NCBI GenBank assembly: GCA_003330885.1
Contig: CP030277.1
Coordinates: forward strand, 1,612,001-1,676,000
DNA from: Rhodobiaceae bacterium
GTDB taxonomy: Bacteria; Pseudomonadota; Alphaproteobacteria; Parvibaculales; Parvibaculaceae
Length of the DNA stretch: 64,000 bases
Reading direction: 5' to 3'
A program made the position numbers and the translations under genes. Of this stretch, positions 33,841 to 44,000 are shown one piece after another; the stretch's first letter is position 1; each line of letters starts with the position of its first letter. Under the pieces are notes generated by a model. That model was not told the DNA's origin and did no database searches. It saw only the letters and a program-made list of their open reading frames with translations.

Positions 33841-33867
33841 TATAGGAAAGATTTCAAGGAGCGTCCC

Positions 33868-34524
33868 ATGCAACTACATGCTGATCTCACCAAACGCGCC
33901 GTCGTCGATAGCACAGAGCTTGATTGGGTTGCTTCTCCCCTTGCCGGCGTCGAACGCCGAATGCTGGAGCGGGATGGCGACGAAGTTGCCAGGGCGACCA
34001 CCATTGTGCGTTACGCGCCAGAGAGCTACTTCGACCCTCATGTGCACGCACTGGGCGAAGAATATGTCGTACTTGACGGCACCTTTTCCGATGAGCATGG
34101 CGACTTTGGTACAGGCTTCTATGTGCGCAACCCACCGGGCTCACGCCACCGCCCCCATTCAAAGAACGGATGCACAATTCTGGTCAAACTTCGCCAAATG
34201 GACCCGAGTGATACAGTGCAGGTGAATATAGATACCAACGCCGGGGAATACGTGGAAACCGGCGTTCCTGGCCTGACGATGCTTGAGGTTCACAAGGACG
34301 AACGCGAGCAAGTCGGCTTCTTCCGCTTTGCGCCGGGCACCAAAGTGCCATTACATGAGCATGTCGGCGGCGAAGAGTTTTATGTAATTGAAGGCTCGCT
34401 CACCGACGCGAATGGTACATACACGACAGGAACCTGGGTTCGGCAGGAACATGGAAGCTCTCACGAGGTCACAAGCGAAGAAGGTTGCCTGCTTTATTCC
34501 AAATCAGGGCACCTTCCGCGTTAA
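33868..34524 (+). CDS. Double-cupin (ChrR-like) domain protein
   Basis: 218 residues from the ATG at 33868, preceded by AAGGAGCGTCCC. Two cupin repeats are visible: residues about 45-110 (DPHVHALGEEYVVLDGTFSD) and about 150-215 (PLHEHVGGEEFYVIEGSLTD), each with the His-x-His and Glu metal-binding pattern. This resembles the ChrR/anti-sigma cupin fold without its N-terminal zinc anti-sigma domain, and no sigma factor gene is adjacent. Function unknown; metal-binding dioxygenase-like or sensor roles are possible. Confidence 0.8.
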   Translation: MQLHADLTKRAVVDSTELDWVASPLAGVERRMLERDGDEVARATTIVRYAPESYFDPHVHALGEEYVVLDGTFSDEHGDFGTGFYVRNPPGSRHRPHSKNGCTILVKLRQMDPSDTVQVNIDTNAGEYVETGVPGLTMLEVHKDEREQVGFFRFAPGTKVPLHEHVGGEEFYVIEGSLTDANGTYTTGTWVRQEHGSSHEVTSEEGCLLYSKSGHLPR

Positions 34525-35231
34525 GGCCTCTGATAAGGCCCATCCCGCGCAATAGCACCGTCCACCAGATGAACATTGCGATCAGCTGCTTCAGCAAAGT
34601 CGACGTCATGGGTGACGGCAATGATTGTCGTGCCTTGCTCCTTCGCGAGCCGCACAAAGATCTCGCATACGATATCTGAGTTCTTGGTATCAAGATTTCC
34701 CGTTGGCTCGTCTGCCAGGATCAAAGTTGGAGCATTCCCTAAGGCCCGCGCAATCGCAACCCGTTGACGCTGTCCACCAGAGAGTTGATCTGGATGCTTA
34801 TTCGCCTGGTCGCCAATTTCCAGGTCCTCCAAGAGCTGCATGCCGCGCGCTCTGACCTGCTTCTCTGACAACTCCCCCAATCTTTTGATGGGAATGGTGA
34901 CATTGTCGAGGATTGTGAATTCCGGTAGCAGAAAGTGAAACTGAAAAACAAATCCCAGATGCGCCAGTCGAAACTGCGCCAGTTCATCCCGGCTCAGAAG
35001 ACTGGTATCCTGACCTTCGACAATCACACGCCCTTCAGTCGGCGCGTCCAGAAGCCCCAGCAGATAAAGAAGAGATGATTTCCCCGATCCTGATGGCCCC
35101 GTGATGCTGACAAACTCGCCGGCTGTGACGGAGAAATTAATGCCATGCACAAGCGTCACCGGCACGGTCAAAGGCAGGACGCGTGTGACGTTTTCCGTTT
35201 GAAGAACAACCCTAGGTGCCTCCCCGTTCAT
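34521..35231 (-). CDS. ABC transporter ATP-binding protein (LolD/MacB-type)
   Basis: 236 residues. All nucleotide-binding motifs are present: Walker A GPSGSGKSS (about 42-50), Q-loop FVFQFHFLLPEFT, signature LSGGQRQRVAIARAL (about 145), Walker B LILADEPTGNLD and the H-loop AVTHD. Its ATG overlaps the stop of the permease gene by four bases. With the permease and the HlyD-like adaptor it forms an exporter in the MacAB/DevBCA manner. Its stop shares TTAA with the stop of the convergent cupin gene. Confidence 0.93.
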   Translation of the reverse strand: MNGEAPRVVLQTENVTRVLPLTVPVTLVHGINFSVTAGEFVSITGPSGSGKSSLLYLLGLLDAPTEGRVIVEGQDTSLLSRDELAQFRLAHLGFVFQFHFLLPEFTILDNVTIPIKRLGELSEKQVRARGMQLLEDLEIGDQANKHPDQLSGGQRQRVAIARALGNAPTLILADEPTGNLDTKNSDIVCEIFVRLAKEQGTTIIAVTHDVDFAEAADRNVHLVDGAIARDGPYQRP

Positions 35232-36478
35232 GCTGCCCCCCGGATAATTTCGACGGGTCGAACCTTGCTCGCACGATGCGCCGGTATCCAGGCAGCCACG
35301 ACCGCTGAGGTCAGGGCAAATGCGGCACCGATCACATATTGGTAGAAACCGCGGTCCAATGGCAGCCTGGAATCGTCATACAAACCTTCCATCTCAAATT
35401 TGACGGTGCCAAGAATTTCGACAAGCCCGTATCCAACGCCCCATCCAAGCAACATGCCTATAACCCCAAGCGCGATACCCTGCAGCAGAAAAATCTGGCG
35501 AATATCATAGGCCCGAAAGCCCATCGACATGAGGATAGCAATGTCTCGGCGCTTCTCCATCACCACGGTGGAAATGATGTTGAAGATACCAAACGAAGCG
35601 ACGATCATAATTGCACTCACGATGGAATAGAGAATGACATTCCGGACGACAAGCAGAGACAAAAAATCCTCATTAGCTTCCTGCCAGGACTCCGTTCGAT
35701 ATGTCCAACGCTGTTCAATCTTCGACGCAACCTCAATCGCCAAATTCGGATCCGGCAATCGGATACGAATTTGATCAGCGATGTTCGGCTTGTTCATCAG
35801 AACCTGGGCATCTTTCAGGAGAACATAGGCACGTCCCTCATCCAGCAGAACATTGCCTGCTCGAAAGATACCGACAACCTTCATTCGCATAACAAGGCCA
35901 GTGGGCGATACGACTGATGCCAGGTCCCCCAACTGCAACTGCAATCGATTTGAGAGCCCGGTGCCGATCACAATGCCATCAGAGGTGGTTTTGAGAGCGG
36001 CCATGTCACCCTCAATCATGTCTTCTTCGATTGTCGTGAGTTCCACCTCTTTATCCGGATCAACACCCAGAATAGAGACACTGCGGTCCTTACCACCATA
36101 CCGTACAATCACCTGTCCGGTGAGAACAGCCGAGGCGATCGCATTATCCTCCTCCTCAATCTGCTCTACCTTGCCCTTATAGTCCTTGATCCCCCGGAGC
36201 CGCTCGCGAGGCTTCACACCTTTTAAAGACAGAGCCCCCTCGCCATAGGCTCGAAACAAAGGCTGGACAGAGGGATTGCGAAATTCATCTTTGATGGTCA
36301 CATGGGGCTGACTGTTGACAAGCTTATCTGTCAGGTTTTGCTCTGAGCCCTGCATCATCGCGGAAGTGGCGATAAAGAAGCCCACTCCCAGCGCCACGCC
36401 CAGAACCGAGACAAGTGTCTGGCGGCGCCGATGGGTGAGATGCGCGAGCGCGATCTGGATGTTAACCCACCGAAACAT
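35228..36478 (-). CDS. ABC transporter permease (FtsX/MacB-type)
   Basis: 416 residues. An N-terminal helix at about 20-45 (LVSVLGVALGVGFFIATSAM) precedes a large periplasmic MacB-PCD-like domain (about 50-275), then three helices at about 285-310, 330-355 and 375-400 (GVIGMLLGWGVGYGLVEILG). This is the FtsX topology used by mechanotransmission ABC systems such as LolCE, MacB and DevC. It lies four bases downstream of the adaptor gene. Substrate cannot be told from sequence. Confidence 0.9.
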   Translation of the reverse strand: MFRWVNIQIALAHLTHRRRQTLVSVLGVALGVGFFIATSAMMQGSEQNLTDKLVNSQPHVTIKDEFRNPSVQPLFRAYGEGALSLKGVKPRERLRGIKDYKGKVEQIEEEDNAIASAVLTGQVIVRYGGKDRSVSILGVDPDKEVELTTIEEDMIEGDMAALKTTSDGIVIGTGLSNRLQLQLGDLASVVSPTGLVMRMKVVGIFRAGNVLLDEGRAYVLLKDAQVLMNKPNIADQIRIRLPDPNLAIEVASKIEQRWTYRTESWQEANEDFLSLLVVRNVILYSIVSAIMIVASFGIFNIISTVVMEKRRDIAILMSMGFRAYDIRQIFLLQGIALGVIGMLLGWGVGYGLVEILGTVKFEMEGLYDDSRLPLDRGFYQYVIGAAFALTSAVVAAWIPAHRASKVRPVEIIRGAA

Positions 36479-36482
36479 CGGG

Positions 36483-37502
36483 TCACCGCCCTTCTCTAGT
36501 CACACGCACCTCGTCGCCCGCCCGGAGATCAGGTGTTGGCTCCCGGATTACCCAGGCACTTTCATCAAGTCCGTCCAGAACCTCTACAAACGTGCCATCA
36601 ATCGGGCCGAGCGTCGGTACATTCTTCACCGCAACATCGTCACCCGTCACAGTCCAAACTGCGCCGTTTACGACGGCACTGCTGGGCACAAGAAGCGCAT
36701 CCAGTTCTTCCCTGAGGATGATATTGAGCTCGGTCGTCATGCCGGCCAGCAAGGGCGTGTCTTCAGGCAAAGCAATATGCACTCTATAGGTACGGGCGAT
36801 CGGGTCACCGAACGGTGTAATCTCCTTTATGCGCCCTTCCAGAGCTTGTCCTTCAAATGCATCAGCGCGAATAAGTGCCTTTTGACCAAGAAGGACCCGG
36901 GGAATGTCCTCCTCGTCGACCTCTGCCTCAACCCACAGGTGAGAGGGGTTCCCAAGAACAAACAAAACCTTTCCGGCAGTTACCAGATCACCCACATCAA
37001 GCTGCATCTCAGAGCGCATCACATCACCACTTATGGCGGCGCGGACAAAATGTTCTTGCAGCCGCACACGAGCGGCCTCTAAAGCAGCTTCAGCAGACCG
37101 GAAATTGGCTTCAGATTGATCCTTGGAGGCAGCGCTTGTATTGCCGGATCGAAAGAGACGGCGGTATCGCTCAACATCCGACGTCGCATATTCAAGCCGC
37201 GCCTCTAGTTCCCGCACAGCGGCACCGGCTTCGCGATTATCGAGAATGGCAAGGACCTCCCCCTCCACGACAGTGTCCCCTTCCTGCACCAGGACCTGTT
37301 CAATGCGACCAGACACATTGGCGCCAACACGAGCCACATGTACCGGCTCCACTGTACCCGTTGCATATACGGCGACGACCGATGGACCACGTACCGGCTG
37401 TATGACGACCAAACTCGTCTGGAATTGAAAAGAAAAGATCAGAAATCCGCTGACCAAAAGTGCAACGAGACCCACCCCTATAATCCATCGGCTTCTTGTC
37501 AC
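36483..37502 (-). CDS. HlyD/MacA-like periplasmic adaptor
   Basis: 339 residues. A membrane anchor at about 7-28 (WIIGVGLVALLVSGFLIFSF) is followed by a split lipoyl domain (GANVSGRIEQVLVQEGDTVV), a short helical hairpin at about 90-150 and beta-barrel segments (ALIRADAFEGQALEGRIKEI). Adaptors of this kind link an inner-membrane ABC exporter to periplasm or an outer-membrane channel. First gene of the three-gene leftward exporter operon. No TolC-like gene is adjacent. Confidence 0.9.
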   Translation of the reverse strand: MTRSRWIIGVGLVALLVSGFLIFSFQFQTSLVVIQPVRGPSVVAVYATGTVEPVHVARVGANVSGRIEQVLVQEGDTVVEGEVLAILDNREAGAAVRELEARLEYATSDVERYRRLFRSGNTSAASKDQSEANFRSAEAALEAARVRLQEHFVRAAISGDVMRSEMQLDVGDLVTAGKVLFVLGNPSHLWVEAEVDEEDIPRVLLGQKALIRADAFEGQALEGRIKEITPFGDPIARTYRVHIALPEDTPLLAGMTTELNIILREELDALLVPSSAVVNGAVWTVTGDDVAVKNVPTLGPIDGTFVEVLDGLDESAWVIREPTPDLRAGDEVRVTREGR

Positions 37503-37676
37503 AACGGCCTCTTTTGTTCTTCAAACAAACCCTAGTCAGACTCGACGCAGTGCACGGATAAAGTTCTACACCGTTAAAATGGCAATTAGTAAGACTGATA
37601 CAAGGTTCCTTTGCGTAAATGCGACTAGCAAAGCCACGGGTTTCCGCTATTCTCCGCGCCCTAAGGGTGGAACAAA

Positions 37677-38894
37677 ATGATGCAGATCATCAATCAGCTG
37701 AAAAGCGGCAAGTGGAAACGACCGGACATCCTCTTGATGTTAATGGCAGTAGCCGTGCCACTCTCCTTTGCGACCTGGAACTCTCTACTCAACAATTTTG
37801 CGATTGAACGCGCAGCCTTTGATGGCGCTGAGATGGGCATCCTGCAATCGCTGCGCGAGGTACCAGGGTTTTTAGCATTCACCTTCGTTTTTGTTCTCCT
37901 CATCCTGAAAGAGCAAAGCTTTGCGCTGATCTCGTTAGCAATTTTGGGGATCGGGACCGCGCTGACCGGGTTCTTTCCCACAGCAATTGGCCTCTACTGC
38001 ACCACCGTCCTGATGTCAGTCGGCTACCATTACTATGAGACCGCCCAACAATCTCTGGCCCTGCAATGGCTCCCAAAAGGTGAAGCGCCGGTCGTTCTTG
38101 GGAGACTTCTTGCTGTTGGTGGTTTCGCAAGCCTGCTGGCTTACGGATTGATATTCATCATCTGGGAGTGGATCGGGCTCGACTACAAGTGGGTCTATCT
38201 GGCCGGTGGCGCCGTAACGGTCCTCATCGCCCTGACCGCCTGGGCGCTCTTCCCCACATTTGAAGCACCAACGGCACAACGCAAGACCTTGGTCCTGCGC
38301 TCACGCTACTGGCTCTATTACGCCCTCACATTTATGGGTGGCGCGCGACGGCAAATCTTCGTGGTCTTTGCCGGCTTCATGATGGTGGAAAAATTCGGTT
38401 ATTCGGTTACCGCCATCACCCTGCTCTTCCTGATCAACCAGGCCTTTAACATGGTGCTCGCACCAAAGATCGGTGGTCTGATCGCCCGCTTCGGCGAACG
38501 CCGTGCCCTGACATTTGAATATATCGGGCTGATCGGCGTCTTTGTGACCTACGCCTTTGTCGAAGATGCAACGCTTGCCGCAGTACTTTATGTGATCGAC
38601 CACGCCTTCTTCGCGCTCGCAATTGCCATGAAGACCTATTTTCAGAAGATCGCGGACCCGGCAGACATTGCACCCACAGCAGGCGTCGCCTTTTCGATCA
38701 ATCATATTGCAGCTGTCGTGATCCCTGCCCTCTTCGGCCTGATCTGGCTGGTGAACCCAAGCCTGGTCTTTCTTCTAGGCGCAGGCATGGCGGCAATTTC
38801 TCTGGCTCTCTCCAGGCTCATTCCCACGCATCCAGAGGAAGGTCGGGAGCTGCGTTGGCATAAGCCCCTCTTTGGGGCGCACCCCGCAGACTAA
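37677..38894 (+). CDS. MFS transporter
   Basis: 405 residues with about twelve hydrophobic segments from residue 20 to 395 (for example FLAFTFVFVLLILKEQSFAL and VVIPALFGLIWLVNPSLVFL). It begins ATGATG; either could be the start. The layout, with a 6+6 repeat and a central loop near residues 190-215, is that of the major facilitator superfamily. Substrate unknown. It stands alone, divergent from the ABC exporter operon and converging on dnaE2 with only 11 bases between the stops. Confidence 0.88.
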   Translation: MMQIINQLKSGKWKRPDILLMLMAVAVPLSFATWNSLLNNFAIERAAFDGAEMGILQSLREVPGFLAFTFVFVLLILKEQSFALISLAILGIGTALTGFFPTAIGLYCTTVLMSVGYHYYETAQQSLALQWLPKGEAPVVLGRLLAVGGFASLLAYGLIFIIWEWIGLDYKWVYLAGGAVTVLIALTAWALFPTFEAPTAQRKTLVLRSRYWLYYALTFMGGARRQIFVVFAGFMMVEKFGYSVTAITLLFLINQAFNMVLAPKIGGLIARFGERRALTFEYIGLIGVFVTYAFVEDATLAAVLYVIDHAFFALAIAMKTYFQKIADPADIAPTAGVAFSINHIAAVVIPALFGLIWLVNPSLVFLLGAGMAAISLALSRLIPTHPEEGRELRWHKPLFGAHPAD

Positions 38895-38905
38895 TTCATA
38901 GGGGT

Positions 38906-41900
38906 TTAGTGAAAATCCCGACTTTTTGGCATCAGCCGCGCTGCTCGAAGCTGTCGTTCATAAAGCTTCTGCAGTGAGCGCGTGCGTGGATCTTCTCCCG
39001 GACGCTTCACTTCATCCGCATGCGCAAGACCATTGTCCCCGATCTCATATTGTCCGTCTGTAAGGCCCGCCAGTTCATGGGTCCAGTCGTCGAGCCAGTC
39101 AGAGACAACATGGATCACGCCTTCTGCTTTCTGCACCCGCCCGCGCACAGCGAGGAAACGTGACTGCAAAACCGTACGGCGATACCGTTCAAAAATTTTC
39201 GGCCAGATGATGATATTCGCAACCCCCGTCTCATCTTCCAGCGTGGCAAAGATCACCCCACTTGCGGTACCAGGCCGCTGACGCACCAAAACAAGTCCGG
39301 CAAGATTTACCCGCGTGCCATCACGAATGGCCTCATCATCCAACCGAGCATTTGTCACAACCCGTCGCGCATCCAGACTTGAGCGGAGGAAAGAAACCGG
39401 GTGCGCCTTTAAAGACAGTCGCATAGTGGCATAATCGTGCACCACCTGTTCACCGAGAGGCATGGCAGGCAAGTGCACGTCTGGTTCTTCCTGAAAGCCC
39501 GCCTGCTCCAGATGCTCAAAGAGCGGAAGCACCGCAGGCGCCTTCCCGTTCTGACCCTTTTTATGCCGCCCCCATCCCCCAAGGCCGCGCACGCCCCAAA
39601 GTGCGTCGCGACGTTCCAGACCGATTGACCGAAACGCATCCGCATTCGCCAGAACTTCAATCACCCGAGGAGTAAGGTCGGTTCGGAGCCAGAGATCACG
39701 AACAGAGTCATACCCACGAAGTCGCTTGTCCTCGACAAGTTCCGCCGCCTCTTCGCGGAACCCTTTGATATGACGAAGTCCCAACCGCACCGCACATGTG
39801 TGGCGCGGTTTTGTCTTCCAGCGTTTGCGATGAGTTATCTGTCCATTAGCTTGCGCCAGCGAAACAGATTTCTCCAAAGGCTCCAACGTTGAATCCCAGT
39901 CAGACGCATTCACATCTGCGGGCACCACCTCAACCCCATGTTCTTTCGCGTCCCGGACCAATTGGGCCGGTGCATAAAAACCCATGGGCTGGGAATTCAG
40001 GATCGCCGCACAAAAAACGTCTGGGTAGTGGCACTTGAGCCAGGCCGACACGTAGACCAAAAGCGCAAAGGACGCCGCATGGCTTTCCGGAAAGCCATAA
40101 TCCCCAAAGCCTTCAATCTGTTTAAAACAGCGCTCCGCAAAATCCTGCTCGTAGCCGCGGCCCACCATGCCATTGATGAATTTGTGCTCAAAATCATAGA
40201 TCGTGCCGTTGCGCCGGAAGGTGGCCATCGCCCGGCGCAACCCGTCCGCCTCTGGCGGCGTAAACCCGGCAGCCACAATCGCAATCTTCATGGCCTGCTC
40301 CTGAAAGAGTGGCACCCCCATGGTCTTGCCCAACACTTCACGCAATTCATCGGACGGAAAATCGACGGGCTCCTCGCCATTTCGTCGACGGAGGTAAGGA
40401 TGCACCATGTCCCCTTGAATGGGCCCGGGCCGTACAATCGCCACTTCCACCACCAAGTCGTAAAACGTCTTTGGCTTGAGCCTCGGCAGCATGGACATCT
40501 GCGCTCGGCTTTCTACCTGGAAGACACCGACTGAGTCCGCCTGACACAGCATGTCATACACAGCCGGATCATCTTCCGGCACGGTCCGAAGCCCATGACG
40601 AATACCGTAATGGGTTTCTAGGAGGTCAAACGCTTTGCGGATACAGGACAACATGCCAAGCGCCAACACGTCGATTTTCAGAATACCCAGCGTATCGAGA
40701 TCATCCTTATCCCACTCAACAATGGTGCGGTCTTCCATCGCTGCATTCTGGATCGGCACCACTTCTTCCAGCGCCCCGCGTGTGATCACAAACCCGCCCA
40801 CATGTTGAGAGAGATGCCGTGGAAAGCCGATCAACTCACCAGCAAGAGAAAGAGCCATCGCGATCAGCGGGTCATCCGGATCAAGCCCAGCCTGGCGCAC
40901 CTCATCAGCCGCCACACCCTTGGACGACCAGCCCCAGGTCATCCGCGCCATAGCCCCCACCACATCTTCAGAGAGACCCATGGCCTTCCCCACTTCACGG
41001 ATGGCACTGCGAGCCCGATAGGTAATCACCGTCGCCGCAAGCCCTGCCCGGTCTCGCCCATACTTCTGGTAGATGTATTGGATGACCTCCTCACGGCGCT
41101 CATGTTCAAAGTCGACGTCAATGTCTGGCGGTTCATTGCGCTCTTCTGAGATGAAGCGCTCAAACAGAAGGTCCACCTTGACCGGATTAACTGCCGTGAT
41201 GCCGAGGCAATAACAGACGGCCGAGTTGGCCGCCGATCCGCGCCCCTGACAGAGAATGTGTTGCGACTCCGCAAAGCGCACAATGTCGTACACGGTCAAA
41301 AAGTAAGGTGCGAACTTGAGGCGATGAATGAGCTCAAGCTCCCGCGTCAATGTATCCCGTAATTTATCCGTAATGCCGTCCGGAAATTTTTCGGCCACGC
41401 CATCCCAGGTAAGCTTTTCTAAAAGCGCCTGAGGGGCCAGCGCATCATCAAACACATCATCGGGATATTCATAGGCCAGTTCATCGAGCGAGAAGGTACA
41501 CCGCTCAACAATCCGGGCTGTCTCTGAAATCGCCTCTTCGTACCCGCGAAAAATGCGAACCATTTCAGATGCATCTTTCAGATGCCGTTCTGCATTTGCC
41601 TCCAGACGAAAGCCCACCTCATGAATGGTGCAATGTTCACGAATACAGGTCATCACATCCTGCAGGCGCCGCCGTTCAGGTGTGTGATAGAGCACATCAT
41701 TTGTCGCGACCAGAGGCACCCTCACCCCGTCAGCAACCCGTGCAAGCTCTTTCATCCGCCTTTTATCATCGCCTGTGTAAAGACGGTTAAGCCCAAGCCA
41801 TACCTGGTTCGGAAAACGCACAGACAGATCGCGAAGAAAAGCTTCAAACTCTTTCCCCGGTGTGGGTGGTGGCATAGTGATGAAGCACTGCCCATCGCCA

Positions 41901-42244
41901 TAAGACGTAATATCGTGCAGTGTGAGGTAACACTCTCCCTTGGGGGCACGGCGATTGCCCAGCGTGAGCAATCGACAGAGCCGCGCATAGGCCGGACGGT
42001 CTTGAGGGTAAGCAATTACCTCAAACCCATCCTGGGTGATCAGTCGCACACCCGGCAGAAATCTCAGCCCCTGATCCTTCGCTGCTTTGTGAGCGCGCAC
42101 AATGCCTGCAAATGTATTGCGATCCGCAACACCAATAGCCGAAAGCCCGATCTCCACCGCCTGCATCGCCAACTCATCCCCATGCGACGCGCCCCGCAGA
42201 AAACTGAAATTGCTGGTAATGGCCAGCTCCGCGAAGGAGGTCAC
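38906..42244 (-). CDS. dnaE2: Error-prone DNA polymerase DnaE2 (ImuC)
   Basis: 1,112 residues from a GTG at 42244 that overlaps the imuB stop (GTGA); an in-frame ATG at 42268 lies inside imuB. DnaE2 is the catalytic subunit of the damage-inducible mutasome with ImuA and ImuB. The N-terminal PHP domain (FAELAITSNFSFLRGASHGD) leads into the polymerase domain with the catalytic motif PPDIDVDFEHERRE and LCQGRGSAANSAVCYCLGIT. A helix-hairpin-helix and OB fold (LAGLVLVRQRPGTASGVIFA) follow. Expression should follow the LexA box upstream of imuB. Confidence 0.97.
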   Translation of the reverse strand: MTSFAELAITSNFSFLRGASHGDELAMQAVEIGLSAIGVADRNTFAGIVRAHKAAKDQGLRFLPGVRLITQDGFEVIAYPQDRPAYARLCRLLTLGNRRAPKGECYLTLHDITSYGDGQCFITMPPPTPGKEFEAFLRDLSVRFPNQVWLGLNRLYTGDDKRRMKELARVADGVRVPLVATNDVLYHTPERRRLQDVMTCIREHCTIHEVGFRLEANAERHLKDASEMVRIFRGYEEAISETARIVERCTFSLDELAYEYPDDVFDDALAPQALLEKLTWDGVAEKFPDGITDKLRDTLTRELELIHRLKFAPYFLTVYDIVRFAESQHILCQGRGSAANSAVCYCLGITAVNPVKVDLLFERFISEERNEPPDIDVDFEHERREEVIQYIYQKYGRDRAGLAATVITYRARSAIREVGKAMGLSEDVVGAMARMTWGWSSKGVAADEVRQAGLDPDDPLIAMALSLAGELIGFPRHLSQHVGGFVITRGALEEVVPIQNAAMEDRTIVEWDKDDLDTLGILKIDVLALGMLSCIRKAFDLLETHYGIRHGLRTVPEDDPAVYDMLCQADSVGVFQVESRAQMSMLPRLKPKTFYDLVVEVAIVRPGPIQGDMVHPYLRRRNGEEPVDFPSDELREVLGKTMGVPLFQEQAMKIAIVAAGFTPPEADGLRRAMATFRRNGTIYDFEHKFINGMVGRGYEQDFAERCFKQIEGFGDYGFPESHAASFALLVYVSAWLKCHYPDVFCAAILNSQPMGFYAPAQLVRDAKEHGVEVVPADVNASDWDSTLEPLEKSVSLAQANGQITHRKRWKTKPRHTCAVRLGLRHIKGFREEAAELVEDKRLRGYDSVRDLWLRTDLTPRVIEVLANADAFRSIGLERRDALWGVRGLGGWGRHKKGQNGKAPAVLPLFEHLEQAGFQEEPDVHLPAMPLGEQVVHDYATMRLSLKAHPVSFLRSSLDARRVVTNARLDDEAIRDGTRVNLAGLVLVRQRPGTASGVIFATLEDETGVANIIIWPKIFERYRRTVLQSRFLAVRGRVQKAEGVIHVVSDWLDDWTHELAGLTDGQYEIGDNGLAHADEVKRPGEDPRTRSLQKLYERQLRAARLMPKSRDFH

Positions 42245-43857
42245 CCGAACACCCCATGCACAAACCATTTCGGGTTCGCTGTCTCGCGACCAAAGAGACC
42301 GTCCCGGTAGAGCCAGAAGCGACGGCCTTGCTCATCTTCCACACGGTAATAATCCCGCACGTGCGCCCGGCCCTGAGAACTATTACGGTGACGCCACCAT
42401 TCAGGTGCAATTCGTTCAGGTCCTTCTGAACGCGCCACGTGATAGGTCACCCGCCGCCAACGGAACTGGCGCGGCGGGCCATCGGGCACTTCCGCGATTG
42501 TTTCCACCGCTTCTGCACAAGGTAGCATGCGCAGGGGCCGCCCCACCCGCTGACGCTCTTCCACCCGCCAGTCATGAGGCTCTCGCTCTTCTTCCAAAGG
42601 GCGAATGCCCGCCACTGCCGGAATAAACACAACAGCATTTTCCGGTATATGACTTTCCCGTGGTTCGAAGCGCCCCACCCGGTCAAACCCCAGACGATTG
42701 CCCAACCGGTCCACCAGAAACCCGAGATCTGCTGGACGGCGTTTAAGACGGCTCTTCTTCACCTCGGTAATATCAGCTTGCGTGTGGGCTATAGGGTCCG
42801 CCGCTGTCACATGCAGTACCATCGCTTCAATGCCTAGACCGATTTCCAGGCCTTCCCCAAACCCGGTCAGCCGCTCAGAAAAGAGAGCCGCAATCTGTGC
42901 GCCATCATCACTGGGAACACTCGTCCCCACATCAATGCTGAACCGCATCCCATCGGTTCGAAACAGATGAAGCTCCAAGCGGCGCGCACCCTGATCTGCC
43001 TGGTGAAGCAAGGGCACCATCTCATCGCTCAAGAGACGAATGGCCTGCTCAATATCCGTGAGCGCCATCAGCCCTTCTGCAAACTGTAGACGGGTGCGAA
43101 ACGGCACCAACGGCATATCAGGAGAGATCGGTTCACTGGCGCGGCCCAAAGCCTGATCAAGACGCGCGGCCAGAACCTTGCCAAAACGCGCGACCATTGG
43201 CGCCCGCGGCAGCGTATGAAGGTCCCGCACCTGCTTCATACCCAATCGCGCCAGGTCATCAACCATGGCCATATCCAACCGAAGAGCACTTAAGGGCAAA
43301 GGATCCAGTGCCGCGCGAACTTTATCCTTCGCCACAAGCGTCACCGCGCGCGCTCCATAGCGCGCCACCGCCCAGGCTGCCCCCGGATAAGGAGCCACCC
43401 CGACCCGTGCAGGCAGACCAAACGCCGCAAGACGCGACATCAGATCCTCCACCAGTCGCGCTTCTCCCCCAAACAGATGAGCGCATCCGGTGATGTCGAG
43501 AAAGATACCGTCAGGCTCTTCATGAACCGGCATCGGGTCAGGTGCCGTCCAGGGCGTATAGCGCCCGCACCAATCGCTCAGCTGTTTAAGCGCCCGGGCA
43601 TCGGCATGCGGGGCCTCTCCGTGCACCCTAAGCCCTGAGGCAACCGCCAGCGCGTCAGTGAGAAGCTGCCCGCGAGACACGCCCAGTCCCCGCGCCTCCT
43701 TATTAAGCGCGACAACGCGCTCCCCCCCTTGCCGTGCGCCTCGCAAGGCCAGAGGGGCGCTCGGATCAAGCTGAACCGCCCGGGCCAACCGATAAACCGG
43801 CCAATCCGGGAGCCAGAGCGATAGGATCCGTTTTTCTGTTGAATTTCCAGACGACAC
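42241..43857 (-). CDS. imuB: ImuB, inactive Y-family polymerase of the SOS mutasome
   Basis: 538 residues. ImuB is a Y-family polymerase-like protein that lacks catalytic acidic residues and acts as the hub joining ImuA, DnaE2 and the beta clamp. The N-terminus reads RILSLWLPDWPVYRLAR in place of the catalytic Asp motif of active Y-family enzymes. The palm and finger region (GIFLDITGCAHLFGGEARLV, GARAVTLVAKDKVRA) and little-finger region follow. A LexA box lies 49-63 bases upstream of the start. It is translationally coupled to dnaE2 by the GTGA overlap. Confidence 0.95.
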   Translation of the reverse strand: MSSGNSTEKRILSLWLPDWPVYRLARAVQLDPSAPLALRGARQGGERVVALNKEARGLGVSRGQLLTDALAVASGLRVHGEAPHADARALKQLSDWCGRYTPWTAPDPMPVHEEPDGIFLDITGCAHLFGGEARLVEDLMSRLAAFGLPARVGVAPYPGAAWAVARYGARAVTLVAKDKVRAALDPLPLSALRLDMAMVDDLARLGMKQVRDLHTLPRAPMVARFGKVLAARLDQALGRASEPISPDMPLVPFRTRLQFAEGLMALTDIEQAIRLLSDEMVPLLHQADQGARRLELHLFRTDGMRFSIDVGTSVPSDDGAQIAALFSERLTGFGEGLEIGLGIEAMVLHVTAADPIAHTQADITEVKKSRLKRRPADLGFLVDRLGNRLGFDRVGRFEPRESHIPENAVVFIPAVAGIRPLEEEREPHDWRVEERQRVGRPLRMLPCAEAVETIAEVPDGPPRQFRWRRVTYHVARSEGPERIAPEWWRHRNSSQGRAHVRDYYRVEDEQGRRFWLYRDGLFGRETANPKWFVHGVFG

Positions 43858-43905
43858 CGAACTAAACCACTGAAATATATAATTAAAACAGGGACAGAGA
43901 AATTA

Positions 43906-43920
43906 GAACAAAATAAGAAC
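43906..43920 (-). promoter_or_regulatory. LexA (SOS) box upstream of imuB-dnaE2
   Basis: GAAC-AAAATAA-GAAC, read leftward GTTC-N7-GTTC, is the exact alphaproteobacterial LexA site. It lies in the AT-rich region in front of imuB. Confidence 0.88.
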
Positions 43921-44000
43921 ATTTAAGTGTGCCGGAAACTGTGACTGAAGGCGAGTCAGTTTTCGCGTATGCTTAACGGGTGTTCTGTTTGGAGGCCTCT

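Noticed and set aside
36315-37082. 255-residue open frame on the + strand
   Set aside because: Antisense to the adaptor and permease genes, whose domains are clear; composition is that of a reverse-strand shadow.
41582-42310. 242-residue open frame on the + strand
   Set aside because: Antisense to the conserved PHP domain of dnaE2 and the end of imuB; no recognisable motif.
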